Positions 43,911 to 57,300 of a stretch of 64,000 nt of DNA are shown piece by piece; position 1 is the first letter of the stretch; the number at the start of each line of letters is the position of its first letter. A model generated the notes under the pieces. That model was not told where the DNA came from, ran no database searches, and worked only from the letters and a program-made list of their open reading frames with translations. A program made the translations under genes and the position numbers. The stretch lies in NCBI GenBank assembly GCA_029204225.1, contig CM055094.1, forward strand, positions 63,594,483-63,658,482, written 5' to 3'. Source of the DNA: Diphasiastrum complanatum. Lineage: Eukaryota; Streptophyta; Lycopodiopsida; Lycopodiales; Lycopodiaceae.

Positions 43911-44420
43911 CTAAACTCTAAACACTAAACCCTAAATCCTACATTCTACATCCTAAACCCTAAACCCTTCATCGTATACCCCATATCCGAAACTTTATAC
44001 CCCAAATTCCAAATCGTATACTTTCAATCTTAAAATCCATAGTCTAAAACCTACATCCTGAACCCTATATCCTATACCCTAAAAGCCAAATCTTGTAACT
44101 TGAATCCTAAAACATGTATCCCAAACCCTACATCCCAAATGCACAACCTTGAATCCATTCTACATTTCTCATTCTATTCAATTCTATGCATCCTATTCCT
44201 ATTCTATTTCATCATTCATTTTCATATTCCTTCAACATTAAATCATTCATTCTTATTTTACCTATATTCATAAGCCTATCTCATTCATATTTTCAAAACA
44301 ATTCATTCCTATCCTATTATTGTTCCTATTCCTATTCCTACTCATTCATCCATTCATGTTCTTAAGTCCTAATCCCTAAACTCTAGACCCTAAATCTTGA
44401 ACATCATACACCATATTCTA
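43911..44420. repeat. Interstitial telomere-like (CCCTAAA-derived) repeats
   Basis: 43911-43975 and 44360-44400 are runs of 'ccctaaa', 'tctaaac', 'tcctaaacc' and 'accctaaacccttc'. Between them lie variants ('ccctacatccc', 'ccctatatcctatacccta') and a 'cctattcc/cattcat' pyrimidine-rich block (44150-44360). CCCTAAA is the Arabidopsis-type plant telomere unit; here it is degenerate. Confidence 0.75.
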
Positions 44421-45359
44421 TACTCCAAATCCCCAATTGCTTACTTTGTAAAAACTCCTTGTATTTTTGCAGAGTCAGTTTATTCGCCTGTCATTGAGTT
44501 GGTTCATTTCTGCAAGTCGCAAAATGAAAACACGTGAAGAATGCTAAATATATGAATTTGACATAGTCGAGTTTTCTGCCTATGTGATTCCCGTGTATTC
44601 CTATGAGTGAGCAGGAGTAAGATTAACACCAACAAGAACCACCCTTATTGAATTATTGTCGAATCAATTTCTCACTTGATTCCAATAGGAAAGATACTAT
44701 TGATACCATAATGGACATGTAAACCAAAAGACGAATTGATTTCAAACAACATTTGGTGTCACTTTCCACTCTAAGTTTGCACTAACAAAATCTAGAAAGA
44801 TCTACCAAGATCTAGCTAGAACACAAAACTTAAAATCAACTATCACACCAAATCTAGCCAATTGAATTTTTGACCTTGCTTTGTTCTCCAAGATGAACAC
44901 ACTATAAATTAGAATCTCTCATTGTAACATAGGACTATTCCATATAGGCCTACATTACGTTTATTTATATAAAACACATATCATGTTTTAATTTTTTATC
45001 CACCTACACTTAATTATTCTCTTAATTTGTTTCATGCCACCTCACACAAAATATTCTTGATTTTGGTGACATAGAAATGCATAAAATAATTGTGTACAAA
45101 AGACATATTTTGTCATTATTTGTACCTTGTTATTTCATGACATTTCACACAAAATGTTTTTTATTTGCACATTTTTGTTTCATGACAATTGACATTTTGG
45201 TAGTACAAATGACATATTCACATGGAGTCACATGGAGGCACATGGAATCACATGATTGTGTTGCGCGTGGCAGTGCCACGCATGGCAAACAAAATTTTTG
45301 TGGCTCTACCACGTGCAACTTGAAATTCATTTCATCTTTAAAATGAACTTTTTCACTTC

Positions 45360-45665
45360 ATTCTTGGTTTTTGCTCTCTCTTAGTGCTCTCTCTTGGTGC
45401 TCTCTTCATTTGTGCTCTCTCTTTGTGCTCACTCTTTGTGCTCTTTGTGCTCCCTCTTTAAGCTTTCATGCTCTCTAGCTTTAAGTTTTAAGCACTCTCT
45501 CTTTCACACATTAATCTTAGTTTTCTTGTCATCAATGTTTATTTCTCTCTTTGTCTCTATCTCTCTCTCTCACACACACACACTCTTTCTCTTCCTCTCT
45601 CTTTCTCACATTAAAGATCTTTCTCTATTTCTTTCACACACACACACTCTCTCTACACACACAAA
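45360..45665 (+). repeat. CT/CA-rich leader upstream of the 45666 ORF
   Basis: Repeats of 'tgctctctctt(a/g)g' and 'tttgtgctc' (45372-45455) followed by (CT)n and (CA)n runs up to the ATG at 45666. Pyrimidine-rich leaders are common in plant genes; no specific element is assigned. Confidence 0.6.
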
Positions 45666-46215
45666 ATGTCTACATCCGGAAGTGGAAGTGGTTTTAGAAG
45701 GCCATGAAGCTCCTCAAGTGGAGGAGCAAGAAGCTCGGGCTCGGGAGACCGAGTTCAAGATTTTTATGAAGGATTATCTCTAGACGAAAGGAATAGAACA
45801 AAATTTCTATGCCTTTCCGAAGGAGAATCTGCACAAGAGAGGGTGCCGCAAGTTGCACCAAGTGAAGAATCTGCCAATCGTTATTATGATGTTAATGAGG
45901 ATGGTAGTGCTTACACGAGGCAATGTTGTAATTTGTCGAATTAGAGAGCTTGCCATGAAATACTTTGGCAATGACTTGTTTAGCCCTTGGGCTAATCAAG
46001 ATGAAGACAACAAAGTTAGAATCATTGCCATGTTGCATAAAGAATTTAATCAAGATGAAAAATTTGATAGAAATTGGGCCTTAAGCAATATGTGTACTCA
46101 TATTAGGCACAAACGACAAGCCCTAAGGATGATGATTAGAGCGGGAAAGCGGAGGCCTGATTGGGCTTCCAAAAAGGATTGGTGCAAAGTTGAGGTGGAA
46201 CAAAAAAATCTGTGA
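45666..46215 (+). pseudogene. Broken gene, unrecognised basic protein
   Basis: The ATG at 45666 opens MSTSGSGSGFRRP, stop, then SSSSGGARSSGSGDRVQDFY, EGLSLDERNRTKFLCL and YYDVNEDGSAYTRQCCNLSN in the same frame. Near 45935 the coding shifts frame to RELAMKYFGNDLFSPWANQD, KVRIIAMLHKEFNQDEKF, RNWALSNMCTHIRHKRQALR and AGKRRPDWASKKDW, ending at 46215. A Ser/Gly-rich head and a basic, Trp-containing helical tail resemble the DNA-binding accessory proteins of plant EnSpm elements only in general style, so I do not assign it. Two stops and one frameshift are visible. Confidence 0.45.
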
Positions 46216-46829
46216 ACTAAAAATTAGATGATCATTATGTCAAATTATTATGCTATGAGGAATTGGAATTACTATCGGTTGAATATAACCTGCTATCTTA
46301 TGCATTTATAGACATTATGATGCATTCATATATTGAGAAAGTTTCATAATCCAAATTTGGCATTAACCTCAATATGGTATTAATAGGTAAAAATAGTGTG
46401 AGCTAAATTTGCACTTGAAAGAATGCTAAGTACCTTGAGAGTCATGGAATAGCTCTTGTTCCGGGAATTTGTTGATAAAAGAAATGCAATGTTATATACA
46501 TTTGTGTGTTTGCAAAGATGAACGAATAATCAAACATTATGGAAAAGTGTATTATTATCTTTCATATAATTTTCATAAATGTTATCAGAAAGAAGATGTT
46601 TTTTAAATATAATATATAAATAATCAATGTTTTACATTTTTTAATCGTTCTCTTAATTAGTTCACACATCTATTGATAAGTTTTACCAATTCTAAGTGAT
46701 TGCGAGATGCGTTTGAAATGAAATTTAAGAAATGCAACATCGTATAAAGATTTAATAATTTTGAAAACAATATATATTGGCCACAAATGTATCGTTTTAT
46801 AACAAAATTATTTGTGACATGTACATATT

Positions 46830-47117
46830 TTATTCATCATCACAAGATTCAAATTTATTAGCCAATACATTTTGCAACTCATATCCGCTAAGATTATTTT
46901 CATCATCACTATAGAAATCAAAATCTCTCTCAATATTGTCCACATGCAAAGAATCATTGTTGTCCCCTTCATCATCTGGGTCGTCGAAATCATGAGAATC
47001 AATATTGGGATTTTCAAGATTTATGAAACTTGAAGATACATGTACGTCTTCATCAAATATACTTGTGGACCATTTCATGTCAAACAAAAGATATTTACCC
47101 ATTTCACCAAAACACAC
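46830..47117 (-). CDS. Acidic C-terminal ORF, unknown
   Basis: A 95-codon frame, also open upstream (EPYIQATYEV), with CFGEMGKYLLFDMKWSTSIF followed by a strongly acidic tail (DSHDFDDPDDEGDN, DFYSDDENNLSGYELQNVLA, ESCDDE). It reads like the C-terminus of a larger protein whose 5' part is lost against Copia-G. It lies tail-to-tail with the broken gene at 45666-46215. No family recognised. Confidence 0.4.
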   Translation of the reverse strand: MCFGEMGKYLLFDMKWSTSIFDEDVHVSSSFINLENPNIDSHDFDDPDDEGDNNDSLHVDNIERDFDFYSDDENNLSGYELQNVLANKFESCDDE

Positions 47118-47289
47118 CTCATATGTGGCTTGTATATATGGTTCCTACATACTGAAGCACTCTAAAAATTGGACTTTGGTCTCGAGCACTACGGAAAGAT
47201 GTCATCAGCACATTTGAGTTTCTGGATGCATTGCTTACTCTCATATCCTTGTTGATTTAAGAAAGAGCTAAACGAAACTAGTAGAAAAT

Positions 47290-48196
47290 CGATTTTCATA
47301 TCAGTCATCTTGTATTCCCATTATTGTCTTGAAATTCAGATTCATCGAAGTCGATCTAGTAGACAAATTTACATCAATCAACAATGGTATCTCACTAACC
47401 TGTTGGAAAAATATCGAATGACCAACTACAAATCAAGCTTCTTTCCACTCGACCCCGATATGAAACTATCAAAGGAAGAATGTCCTCAAACGAAAGCAAA
47501 AAAAGAGAAAATGAAACAATATCCATTTTACTCCATTATCGGCTCATTGATGTATGCAATGTTGTGCACTCGACCGATCTTGCATACTCGATCAACTCAC
47601 TTAGCCAGTTCCTATCGAGGGGCAATCCATTGAAAAGCACTCATGAAGGCCATGAAATATATACAAGCAACAAAACATCTGTGCATCGGTTATGGAGACA
47701 TTCAATCTGCCAACATTCTTGAAGATTATATACAGATGCATATTGGGCAGGAGATATCGACACCATAAAATCAACTTTTGGATTTGTATTCTTATTTAAT
47801 CAAGGCCCTGTCTCATGGAACAACTAAAAACAGACCTTAGTAGCATTATCATCAAATGAATCAGAATACATAGCTGCCACAAAGGCTACCAAGGAGAAAA
47901 TTTGGCTGAGAAATCTACTAGCAGATATCGACCTTGCTCAGCTACAGTCAACAACCATATATTGTGATAATCAAAGCACAATCGCACTATCCCTAAATTT
48001 GAGATTCCACTTTGCATATTGAAATCAGATATCACTACCTCAAAGCAAAAGTGCAAAGCAAGGAAATATCATTAGTCTATTGTAGGACAGATTCTATGAT
48101 AACAAATTACTTCACCAAAGCATTATCTAAGGATTATTACATCAGATCTAACAACATTCTAAATTTGAAAATCCAAGTTTTTCATGATCCACATTA
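47290..48196 (+). pseudogene. Copia-G RT tail and RNase H, decayed
   Basis: Readable from about 47290: IYINQQWYLTNLLEKYRMTN, FFPLDPDMKLSKEECPQTK, YSIIGSLMYAMLCTR, YSINSLSQFLS, DAYWAGDIDTIKSTFGFVF, LSSNESEYIAATKA (consensus SSTEAEY altered), YCDNQSTIALSLN, IEIRYHYLKAKVQSKEISLV and FTKALSKDYYIRS, ending VFHDPH at 48196. Frameshifts lie near 47575, 47640 and 48010. The 5' part is absent. It is followed by polypurine AAGGGGGAG and a complete LTR. Confidence 0.88.
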
Positions 48197-48204
48197 AGGG
48201 GGAG

Positions 48205-49111
48205 TGTTGGATTTCAATGCGCAAGACTAAATCCACTCAGTAATGAGCATTATGAGAATCTATCAAAGTTTGACCCCATTGACTTCGACTTCAACATCAA
48301 CTCATTCGACTTACTCAACACTCGACTCACTCGACACTCCCTCAACACGACACTCAACTCCATCAACTGACTCGACTCTCGACTTATCCGACTCCATTGA
48401 CTCTCGACTAAATTGACTCACTCGACTCCCTCATCAAGTTAGATCAAGTTCGATACAGAGAAAAGTTGACCCATGTACTATCAATCAGTTCCAACCCATG
48501 TCGCGATCAGAAGGATGACGTTGATAGTCCACCTACTTGTACATAGATTTACTATTTACAATGATGTCTATCTACTATAGGACGGCTCTAGTAAATTAAA
48601 TAAATTCAAAATTATACTCTTAAGTACTAATCATTGAACTACAATCATCAACAAGTCAAGTGAATTTAGAATAAAGTATGCACCTTTATAAGTCAGTGAC
48701 CAGTCGGTTCTCATTCAATTTCTTTTGGTTTGATTATTTTTCCAGACATAAGTGATAATCTATTTAGCAATGATCAAACATCTAAAATTATGCATTTTTG
48801 TGCCTCACAGACCAGTGCAGTGCTTCATGCTCATGTACTCTATTTTTAATTAATCAAAGAGTGTAATTTTGTCCACACAATTGTTGTTCATTTGTGCATT
48901 ATTATAGACTGCATTACATCTTGATTCTTGCTGCTACGTTGACACACTTCCGATCCACAACTGTGCATTGTAAGTTTTCGCTACTAGTATCTCAATCCAA
49001 ATTTTGATTCTGGACCTCTATCTTTGGAACCGATTGTTCGATTCCCATTGAGATATTACGTTCTACCCTTGTGTCAGAATTTGTTTCTGCTACACCACCG
49101 ATTTTTGACAA
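48205..49111 (+). repeat. 3' LTR of Copia-G
   Basis: TGTTGGATTTCAATGCGC to CCGATTTTTGACA, about 907 bp. The proximal half contains degenerate 'ctcgact(c/t)' repeats (48290-48440). The distal half matches the Copia-A LTR (18076-18580 reversed). Confidence 0.85.
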
Positions 49112-52100
49112 GAGAGAGATTGCATGCATGATTGTAGGGTCTTTGAGAGACTTGATGAGAGTTTAAATCTAACCAGTTCAAAATGTTTGATACCATATTG
49201 ATTGCTTGAAAATTGTTCATTATATGTGGACAATCAACAATAATAAAGAAAAAGAATTGTATGGATTTACAAAAAAAACAATAGCATATACTATAGATTG
49301 ATTGATGTGCTCAACTATAAAAGTATGAACATTTTATATTGTCAAGAAAGTCAACGTGTATGCATCTCACTTCACATTGTTATTGAGTTTGAAAGGAGAC
49401 CATACCATGGATTTATTAGCTAGAATGTTCCAATTGTTCGATTGACATATTTACTCTTATCTATTGTCTTGGATCTATAATCATATATACAATCATAGAA
49501 AAATTGATAATTTATATGCTACATTATGATTGACTTAACAAATAGAATAATTTAAGTCTTAAAATTTTAGTTTTATTATAGGTAGAAACTAGCTTTATAG
49601 TCTTATACTAATCTTAGATGACATGTCAATTCATGAATAAAGTTTTTAAATATTTTGAAAGAGTATCCCATATTTCAAAAGTCAAAAGTCCTATACAAAA
49701 ATTTTGAAAATACATTTCAAAAGCCTACCAACCGAGGTAGTTTTGGATAGTTGATCCATACAGATATAGCAAGATAAAGCATTGCCATGAGAACATCTTG
49801 ATGTATAGGTTACATGTTTGAATTATCTTTCTTAGATTCCCATTGCACGTTAGTTCCCTCTTATACTCACATTTACTATAGACATATTGAGAGGTAAAAA
49901 CTTTGCAATTACAAAAGTGAAAATAAAGTAAGAGGCTACTTTGTATGAACATGTATCATTCATGGCCACCAACATGGACTTATGACATTAGCATTGTTAT
50001 ATCTAATTGATAAAACTTATATTCAACATGTAGTCTCTAATTACTCACTTGAGACATCCTTTAAGATCATCACTTAGTCAAAGAGAATTTTGGAGTACTA
50101 CTTAAACATTGCAACTCTTTTCTTATAGTCTGAGAGGAACTCTTAATAATACGGGCCCTATAAGGAATTTCATGTAAGAATGTTCAATGTTATTTGATTT
50201 CATGTTCAGATTATGAGAGTTCGTGCCCATAATGCCATTTTAATTATGGAAAATTCTTTTTAGACCTGTATGATGGGTAAGTGGAATCTGTGTTAACATT
50301 ATGGAAGTCTGTGCGAATTACATTGGGGTCCATTTGGAGGATTTATACAAGTCCAGGTGGACGTAAGAATGGAAAAAAAAATACTACCCTTTAAAAGGAC
50401 CCTTTTAGAGTCCGGGATTTATCTAATAGAATTCACATTTTTGTTAACATGCAACCATGCAATGACACCACTAAACTATTTCTTTGAGAATATAATTTAA
50501 AATATATCACAACCTAAATACATGTATTTCTCTAACTTGAGCATACAAAGTCTTCTAATGTCAAGGCTAGAAAGTTATTGAAACAATAGGTTTGATTCGA
50601 TTGATTTTTTCCTTAAAGAATGTCTAAATATCAAACCTAACGTCTATGAAAATCTTTTCAATCTATTTACATTATATAAGATAAGTTCCAATTGCATTAT
50701 AGCTTTCATGGCACACCATGTAGGGAGGCCACATCTCTTATAAGTGCAAGGCCCCTCAACAACCAAGCATGAGGCCCTTAACTTCCACAAAACTTAATAG
50801 TTTAACTGAAGCCAATACATCAAGGTAAATTTGGAGGACATCAAACTACATATCTCACATGGAGAGAGGATAGTTCTACCAATCAGTCCATCTTTCAAAG
50901 ACAACTAGATTACTTTTTCAAGCTAAGCCTTAATCAATGATGGTCTTGAAATTCTTACAAAGACAAACCTTGCAACATGACTTATAAGAATGAAAATCTA
51001 AAGATAAAAGACAGCTTGTCTAATGTCCTAGAAAATGACTAGGTCCATTACCTAATGAGAGCTTGATTTATTTAGCATTTTATTTTTAAAGAAAAAATAA
51101 ATCATGGATGGGTATATAATACAATTGATTTTGAAAAGTTTAGTTTCTTGAAAAGCATCCACCTAAAAGAATTCATAACACTATTCAAGATAGTTTTACC
51201 TATATTTGACATTGTTGCACACAAACAAGTTTGTAATTATCTTTAGCTAGCAAGGACCAACATTTTTATTGAGACGGTCATTGTTCAACTTCAATGGGTT
51301 TCAATTCAATTGAATTTTGTCACTAATTTAAAGGGAATCTCAACATCATGATGATATTGAGATTATGCTTACTCATCAACATTGGTGGATGTGTAGATAA
51401 AATCGCATACTCATGAATGTGTAGTAGTAGGTGAAGGTATATTCCTAAAGTGATTTTGTACAAATATTTGTAGAGAATGACTTTTAAGTACTTTTGGTGC
51501 TTGGTGCTTGCTACAAGTATAAAGACATGTTGTCATTACATTGAAACTGAAAATTTTTGTGACATTCTTACTAATCTTTTTGGAAATATCTTATGAATTT
51601 AAGACACAATGTACCTTCTTTTATTGAGGTCACTTTGATACTTGTGAAAATGACATTAATGGCTTAGAAGTGGTTTTGATTGTAGCTACCTAGCATTATT
51701 CTAAATAGGCATGTACAAATTTTGTTCATGACTTATTCTCAAAAATTGATGTACAAAGTTACATAGTATGATAGAAGTGAGAGATGTTAAATTCATTTCA
51801 CTACAAATAAGATATAGACTTTGGCTATGTTAGGTTCTAATGATCATATATTATGATCAAAATGAAGAAAGTTACAATTCTTTTTAGTTAGCCTTAACTT
51901 GGAAAAGATGCATTTCATCCTTTAGGGACATATCTTGGAATGCATTAATGAAATTTGATAACTTATTTGACACATGTCATTGTGTTAATGTAACTTTGAT
52001 GTTTATTTTGTTAGCTTAAATGCATTAAATTTTGACCTTTTAGCTTTTAGATTTTGTTCTTGCTATTGCAAGCATTGTTTTTAGTTTTGTTCATAATGTC

Positions 52101-53035
52101 CATCAACTTGAAGTATTAATAGTTGACACTACATTATAAAATTTGTCAGTTTTGCTACTTTTTATTATGTAATATGGCACCAAAATGTCCACATTATTCT
52201 ATAATCACCTTGTTTTTATTCATGTCAAGGGTACTTACACCACTCCCTTCATTGGAACTTTATGATTTGTGAATTTAGATTAGATGAAATAATGCTCTTT
52301 TGTAATTGAGAATTAGCTAGTATTTGGTTATAATTTTGTTTTATTTTATCTTTTTCCATGCTATCCTCCTTCCAAATAGGATATTGATTCATAATGTGAA
52401 AGATGGCAAATTCTAGCTTGATTTGTATATAGTTTTTGTAACATTTGTAAATTCGCATGTGTGAGAGCATGTTCCCATGTGTGTAGAGTAGCCTAGGTAG
52501 CTTAGATCCCAATGATAGGGGTTAGTAAGTCAACTTGGTCATATATCCTAAAATCAAGGGCCAAACCCCACAAATCAAGGATGTTGGTGAGTGACCTAAC
52601 TACCAAAATTGGTAAACCTAATGGTGAGGTAAGATTGACATGTTTAGGTCAACCTAATTTTGATTTGATGCATGAACACTGCTAGACCTACTCATCCAGT
52701 CAAGGATAGGATCCTCAATGTACTATCATTGATCCATTCCATTGATGCAAGATCAAGATTTGGGAGTTCATTGACAATCTCGAGTGTCTACTCTATTTGT
52801 GTGATGAAGGCAATCTAAAGTTGATTAGGATCATCAACAGGCAATACTACAAGCTATACCCCACATGTGTGAACTCAATGTGAAGATTATTGAAATATTA
52901 TCTTCATATCTCGAGTTTGGGGTCATGTCCATGATAATTTCCACTAGATTTCATGTTGTACATATAAGGAGTGTGAATTGAGCACATATCCTTCTAGTGT
53001 AGCTCAGATTTGAGTTAGATAGGTTCAATTATGAT
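49112..53035. other. AT-rich intergenic region, nothing recognised
   Basis: Almost 4 kb with stops in every frame; the longest ORFs (49725-49952, 52249-52512, both minus) have no motif. A weak reading ATCDILTNLFGN-like near 51570 might be an eroded copia RNase H tail, but I do not annotate it. No LTR pair, hairpin or tRNA was seen. Confidence 0.55.
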
Positions 53036-53215
53036 GACATGCATATGTTTTGATAGCATGCAAAGTCTTACTGTATGCATGCAAGCCACATGCAATCAGT
53101 GCATGCAACATGCAACGTAGTTTCTGTGATCTACACATGTCTAGGCAATTTTATGAGTTGACATGCAGTACATGCACCATACATGCATGCAGTTACACAT
53201 GTGGATCTCTGGTAG
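53036..53215. promoter_or_regulatory. Cluster of CATGCA (RY-type) motifs
   Basis: At least nine CATGCA or TGCATG hexamers occur in about 180 bp, including CATGCATGC near 53189. RY elements (CATGCA) are bound by B3-domain seed/maturation regulators in plants. The cluster lies just upstream of the Copia-E 5' LTR. The motif density is seen; the function is inferred. Confidence 0.5.
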
Positions 53216-53369
53216 GTGAATTAGTTCAGTTAAGTAGACTTTCCATGCAACTCCACTATAGGAGTTCGAGTCTCTCTCATGTAGGGAAAGCTGGGCATGT
53301 TTTGCCATATTGTGAATATTGAGATTTTGGTGTTTTGGACTCATTCTCTCTCTACTCGAGTTTTCTATG

Positions 53370-53608
53370 TGTGATTTTATCTCTCTACCCAAGAGCAACC
53401 TTTTTTTCCCATACTAAACACTTAGAATTATTTCTGACATTCATTTCTCATAGTGAAGAGTTAGATTTTTTCATCAGATGTATGCCATTGTGCTCTTGTT
53501 TTAGATTTTTCAGGCATACTCTTCTTTGATCAATCTTGTGCAATCACGACACCTCAGTAAGATCCTGTAGGGTGTGTGGTGAAGTTCACACGTGCTAAAA
53601 ACTTCACA
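53370..53608 (+). repeat. 5' LTR of Copia-E
   Basis: 239 bp, TGTGATTTTATC to AAAAACTTCACA, same length and ends as 39600-39838. It directly precedes a perfect primer-binding site. Confidence 0.9.
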
Positions 53609-53620
53609 TGGTATCAGAGC
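53609..53620 (+). other. Primer-binding site of Copia-E
   Basis: TGGTATCAGAGC abutting the LTR end TTCACA. Confidence 0.93.
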
Positions 53621-54381
53621 TTCATGCTTTGAAGAGGTGAGGGTGTATACATCAGATCATCAGTGTTTTTGCTTGCAGAAACTCGGATTTTGGAGAAGGA
53701 TTCAAACTCACTGAGAAACAAGCAATCTGTGGATCATAAGTGGATCAAATCAAGGCTGATCTGATCCAGTGGAGCTCTGTACGGACAGAGAGTTCACACG
53801 TGTGAAATCAGCCCTCACTAATGAGTGCTACTTCTCAAGGAATGATCCAAATTTGATGTTCTATAGCTTGTTGGATAGGTATTGGAGAGTAGAATGTGTT
53901 GCTCTTGTTTCTAAATCAATTTGATTTGTTTTTAGAAGAGTTTTAGACAATCAGAGAGTTTGAGAGGGTACTCAACTCGTGGGATATGCCAAAGTGAGCA
54001 CACATCTGTCTTTTTCACCATTTTCATCAATTTTCACTGTCAATCAAGTAGGATTGGATAGAAGTGAGTGTTTTGAGGCTTAGACTTTTCATTTCACTGT
54101 TATTATTGTGTTTGAGTTGAAAGTAAGTTCCTAGAAAGTTTATCAGTACATTGAAACTCGTGGGAGAGATAGACTTCTTGCTTGCATGTGCTTCTTCTTT
54201 TGTGACTGAAGCAAGATCCAAATTCAAGATAGATTGATTTTCTATATTGAGAATTTGTTCTCACATCTGTTGCTAGATTTCATAGGGTGGCTCAACATTT
54301 GTGTTAGATCCTAGATTGAGATAGCAAGCAACATCCTTTCAGCTCCATTTTTTATCATTACTAGAATTTCTCACCAAAAAG

Positions 54382-57300
54382 ATGTCTTCATTTGGTTCAC
54401 ATTTCTTAGAGCATTGTGAGAGATTAACATCTTCCAATTATGCAATGTGGAAGATCAGAATGGAATCATTGCTGATTTTAGAAGATGTAATGGATATTGT
54501 GAGTGGAGCTGAAGAAGAACCTGCTGCATCTATTAAAATGAATGTTACCAATGAAGTGTTAAGAGAGATCAGTACATGCACCACTGCCAAGGAAGCTTGG
54601 GATACTCCAAAAACAATCTATGAAATCAAAAATACTTCTAGATTGCTTACACTTAGAAACCAAATATTTCTAAGTTATCAGAGAGTAGATGAGAGTGCTT
54701 CATCATATGTCATGAGAGTTAAGGATCTTCATCAAGAGTTAGCTGGTATTAGTGATGCTCTTAAGAACACTGAACTTGTTCAAGTAGTCCTAAATGGACT
54801 TTGAGATGAGTATGACAATATTGAGCAGACTTATGCTGTTAGAGAGGATCTTCCATCCTTGGAGACACTACAAGGTGTTCTCATTGCTGAAGAAAGCAGG
54901 CAAGAGAACAAGATGCTGAGGATCAACAGACTTTCATTGAAAGATGGTGGAGATGACAAAACACTCTTCATCAGAGACAAGTCAAGAGGCAAGGGCAAAG
55001 GACAACAACACTTCAAGAAGGACAAAGCCAAAGAAGGTGGTGAGGATCAGTCCTCACAAGATGCAACATCTAGTGGCAAGAAGAAGCTGTCAAAGATCAA
55101 GTGTTTTTTCTGTGGAAAGAAAGGACATTATGCATCAAACTGTTTCAAGAAGAAGATACCAATCTAGGCAAGCTAACCTTACTAATGAGGATGAGTGTGA
55201 GGGTGTAGAGAGTGAAAGAGAGGATTCATTAATGATGTCTACTTTTTCATCTTATCCTTTTAAGAATGAAGAAGTCTGGTGGATAGATAGTGGGGCTAGT
55301 TCCCATATGTCTAGTTCTAGAAAATCTTTCACTAATCTCATGCCATATCTAGGTGCAAAAAGGTCAATCTATATTGCTAATGATGTAGAGTGTAGGATTG
55401 AAGGAATAGGTAGCATTCCATTACATGCATCATCATCAAAATCTTTTTGCTTACATGATGTACTGTATGTACCTAAATTGACTAAGAATCTCATTAGTGT
55501 AGGACAGTTGTTGGATAGTGGATTGGATGTCAAGTTGACAAGTGTATAATCTCAAGAGAAAATGAAATTATTGCTAGAGGATCTAGAATTGGAAAGTTGT
55601 ACAAACTAGATTCTAGGGAGAGTGCTAACATTTCAGATATTGCTTATGAGACCAAGGTTCTACAGGAGGATCTGTGGCATAAGAGATTGGGTCATCCCAG
55701 TTTCAAAGCCATGCAATCTATGGTCAAAGAAGGAAAAGTTGTTGGTCTACCAAAGACACTATCAAAGGAGCTTCTACCTTGTGAAGCTTGTGTGCTGGCA
55801 AAGTCACACAGAAGGCCTTTTCCTAGATCAAGTATCAAGACAAAGCAACCATTTGAACTTGTACACTCAGATGTTCATTTCTCATCAACTAAGAGCAAAG
55901 GAGGAGCCAACTGCTTTGTCTATTTTGTAGATGATTATACAAGACATTCTTGGATCTATATGTTGTCTTCAAAAGCCATGGTTTATGATGTTTTTCTTAC
56001 TTTTAAAGCTTATGTAGAGAAGCAGTTTCCTTTCAAGATAAAAGCTTTAAGAAGTGATAGTGGAGGGGAATACACGTCCAATAAGTTTAAAGACTTTTGT
56101 GAAAGAGAGAGTATTCAAAGAGAGTTCTCTTGTTCATATACTCCTCAACAAAATGGAGTTGTTGAGAGAAAAAATAGAACTTTGTGTGAATGTGCAAAGG
56201 CCATTAGGCTGGAAGCTTCTCTGCCTAAAAAATTTTGGGGAGAGGCAGTTGCATGTGCAAACTATCTTTGTAATAGGCTTTTAAATCTTGAAATAGGAGG
56301 AAAGACACCATTTGAGATGTTGTATAAGAAAAAGCCTAAGGTAGATCATCTTAGGATTTTTGGCTGTGTATGCTTTGTGCATGTACCTCTAGAAACTAGG
56401 AAGAAGGAAGATCCTAGTGCAGTAAAAGAAATTTTTGTATGTTATGCATCTAACTAAAAAGCATACAAGATTTATTTGCCCTCTATTGACAAAAATGTTG
56501 TTAGTAGAGATGTGGTCTTCGATGAAGATCAAAAATTTAACTTGGATGATGTTCAGATCAAAGAGACTCATGCAAGATCAATCATCAATCTTGATGTTGT
56601 TCAAGAAGAGGTGAGGCTGAGGCTGAGGAGGAGCAGATTTAAGCTATCACACCAAGAAGATCTACACGAGCAAGATCTGAGCCAAGGAGGCTCACATATG
56701 ATGAAGAAGGAAGGCAAGTGGAAGGTGAAACTTCCTATCATGCACTTTTTATATTAGATGAAGAGCCTAAGGATGTCCAAGAAGCTTTTCAATCCAAGAA
56801 GTGGGTTGAAGCATTGACCCAAGAATTTGAAGCCTTGATGTCAAATAACACATGGGAGCTTGTGGAGCCACCAAACAACATGCATGTGATCGGATGTAAG
56901 TGGGTATTCAGAATCAAGTATAATCATGATGGATCTATCAATAAGTATAAAACAAGACTTTGTGCTAAAGGCTACTCTCAGATTAAAGGTCTTGATTATG
57001 AAGATACCTTTGCACCAGTAGCAAAGATGGTAACAATTCGAATACTCATCTCTCTTGCATGTTTTCACAAATGGAGTATGTTTCAGTTTGATGTTTCTAA
57101 TGCATTTCTCAATGGTTACCTTGAGGAGGAGATTTATATGGAGCAACCTTTAGGTTTTGTGAAAGAAGGTGATGAATCAAAAGTTTGTCTTTTGTTCAAA
57201 AGTCTGTATGGACTGAAACAAGCACCAAGGTCTTGGTATGCAAGGCTCAATTCTTATCTCATATCACTCGGATTTTGTCTAAGTGAATATGACCCTTCTC

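Noticed and set aside
48290-48440. CTCGACT repeats in the Copia-G LTR as a satellite or protein-binding array
   Set aside because: Too degenerate and confined to the LTR; treated as LTR-internal low complexity.
51480-51720. Possible eroded copia RNase H tail
   Set aside because: Only a few residues resemble the family and no frame or order supports it.
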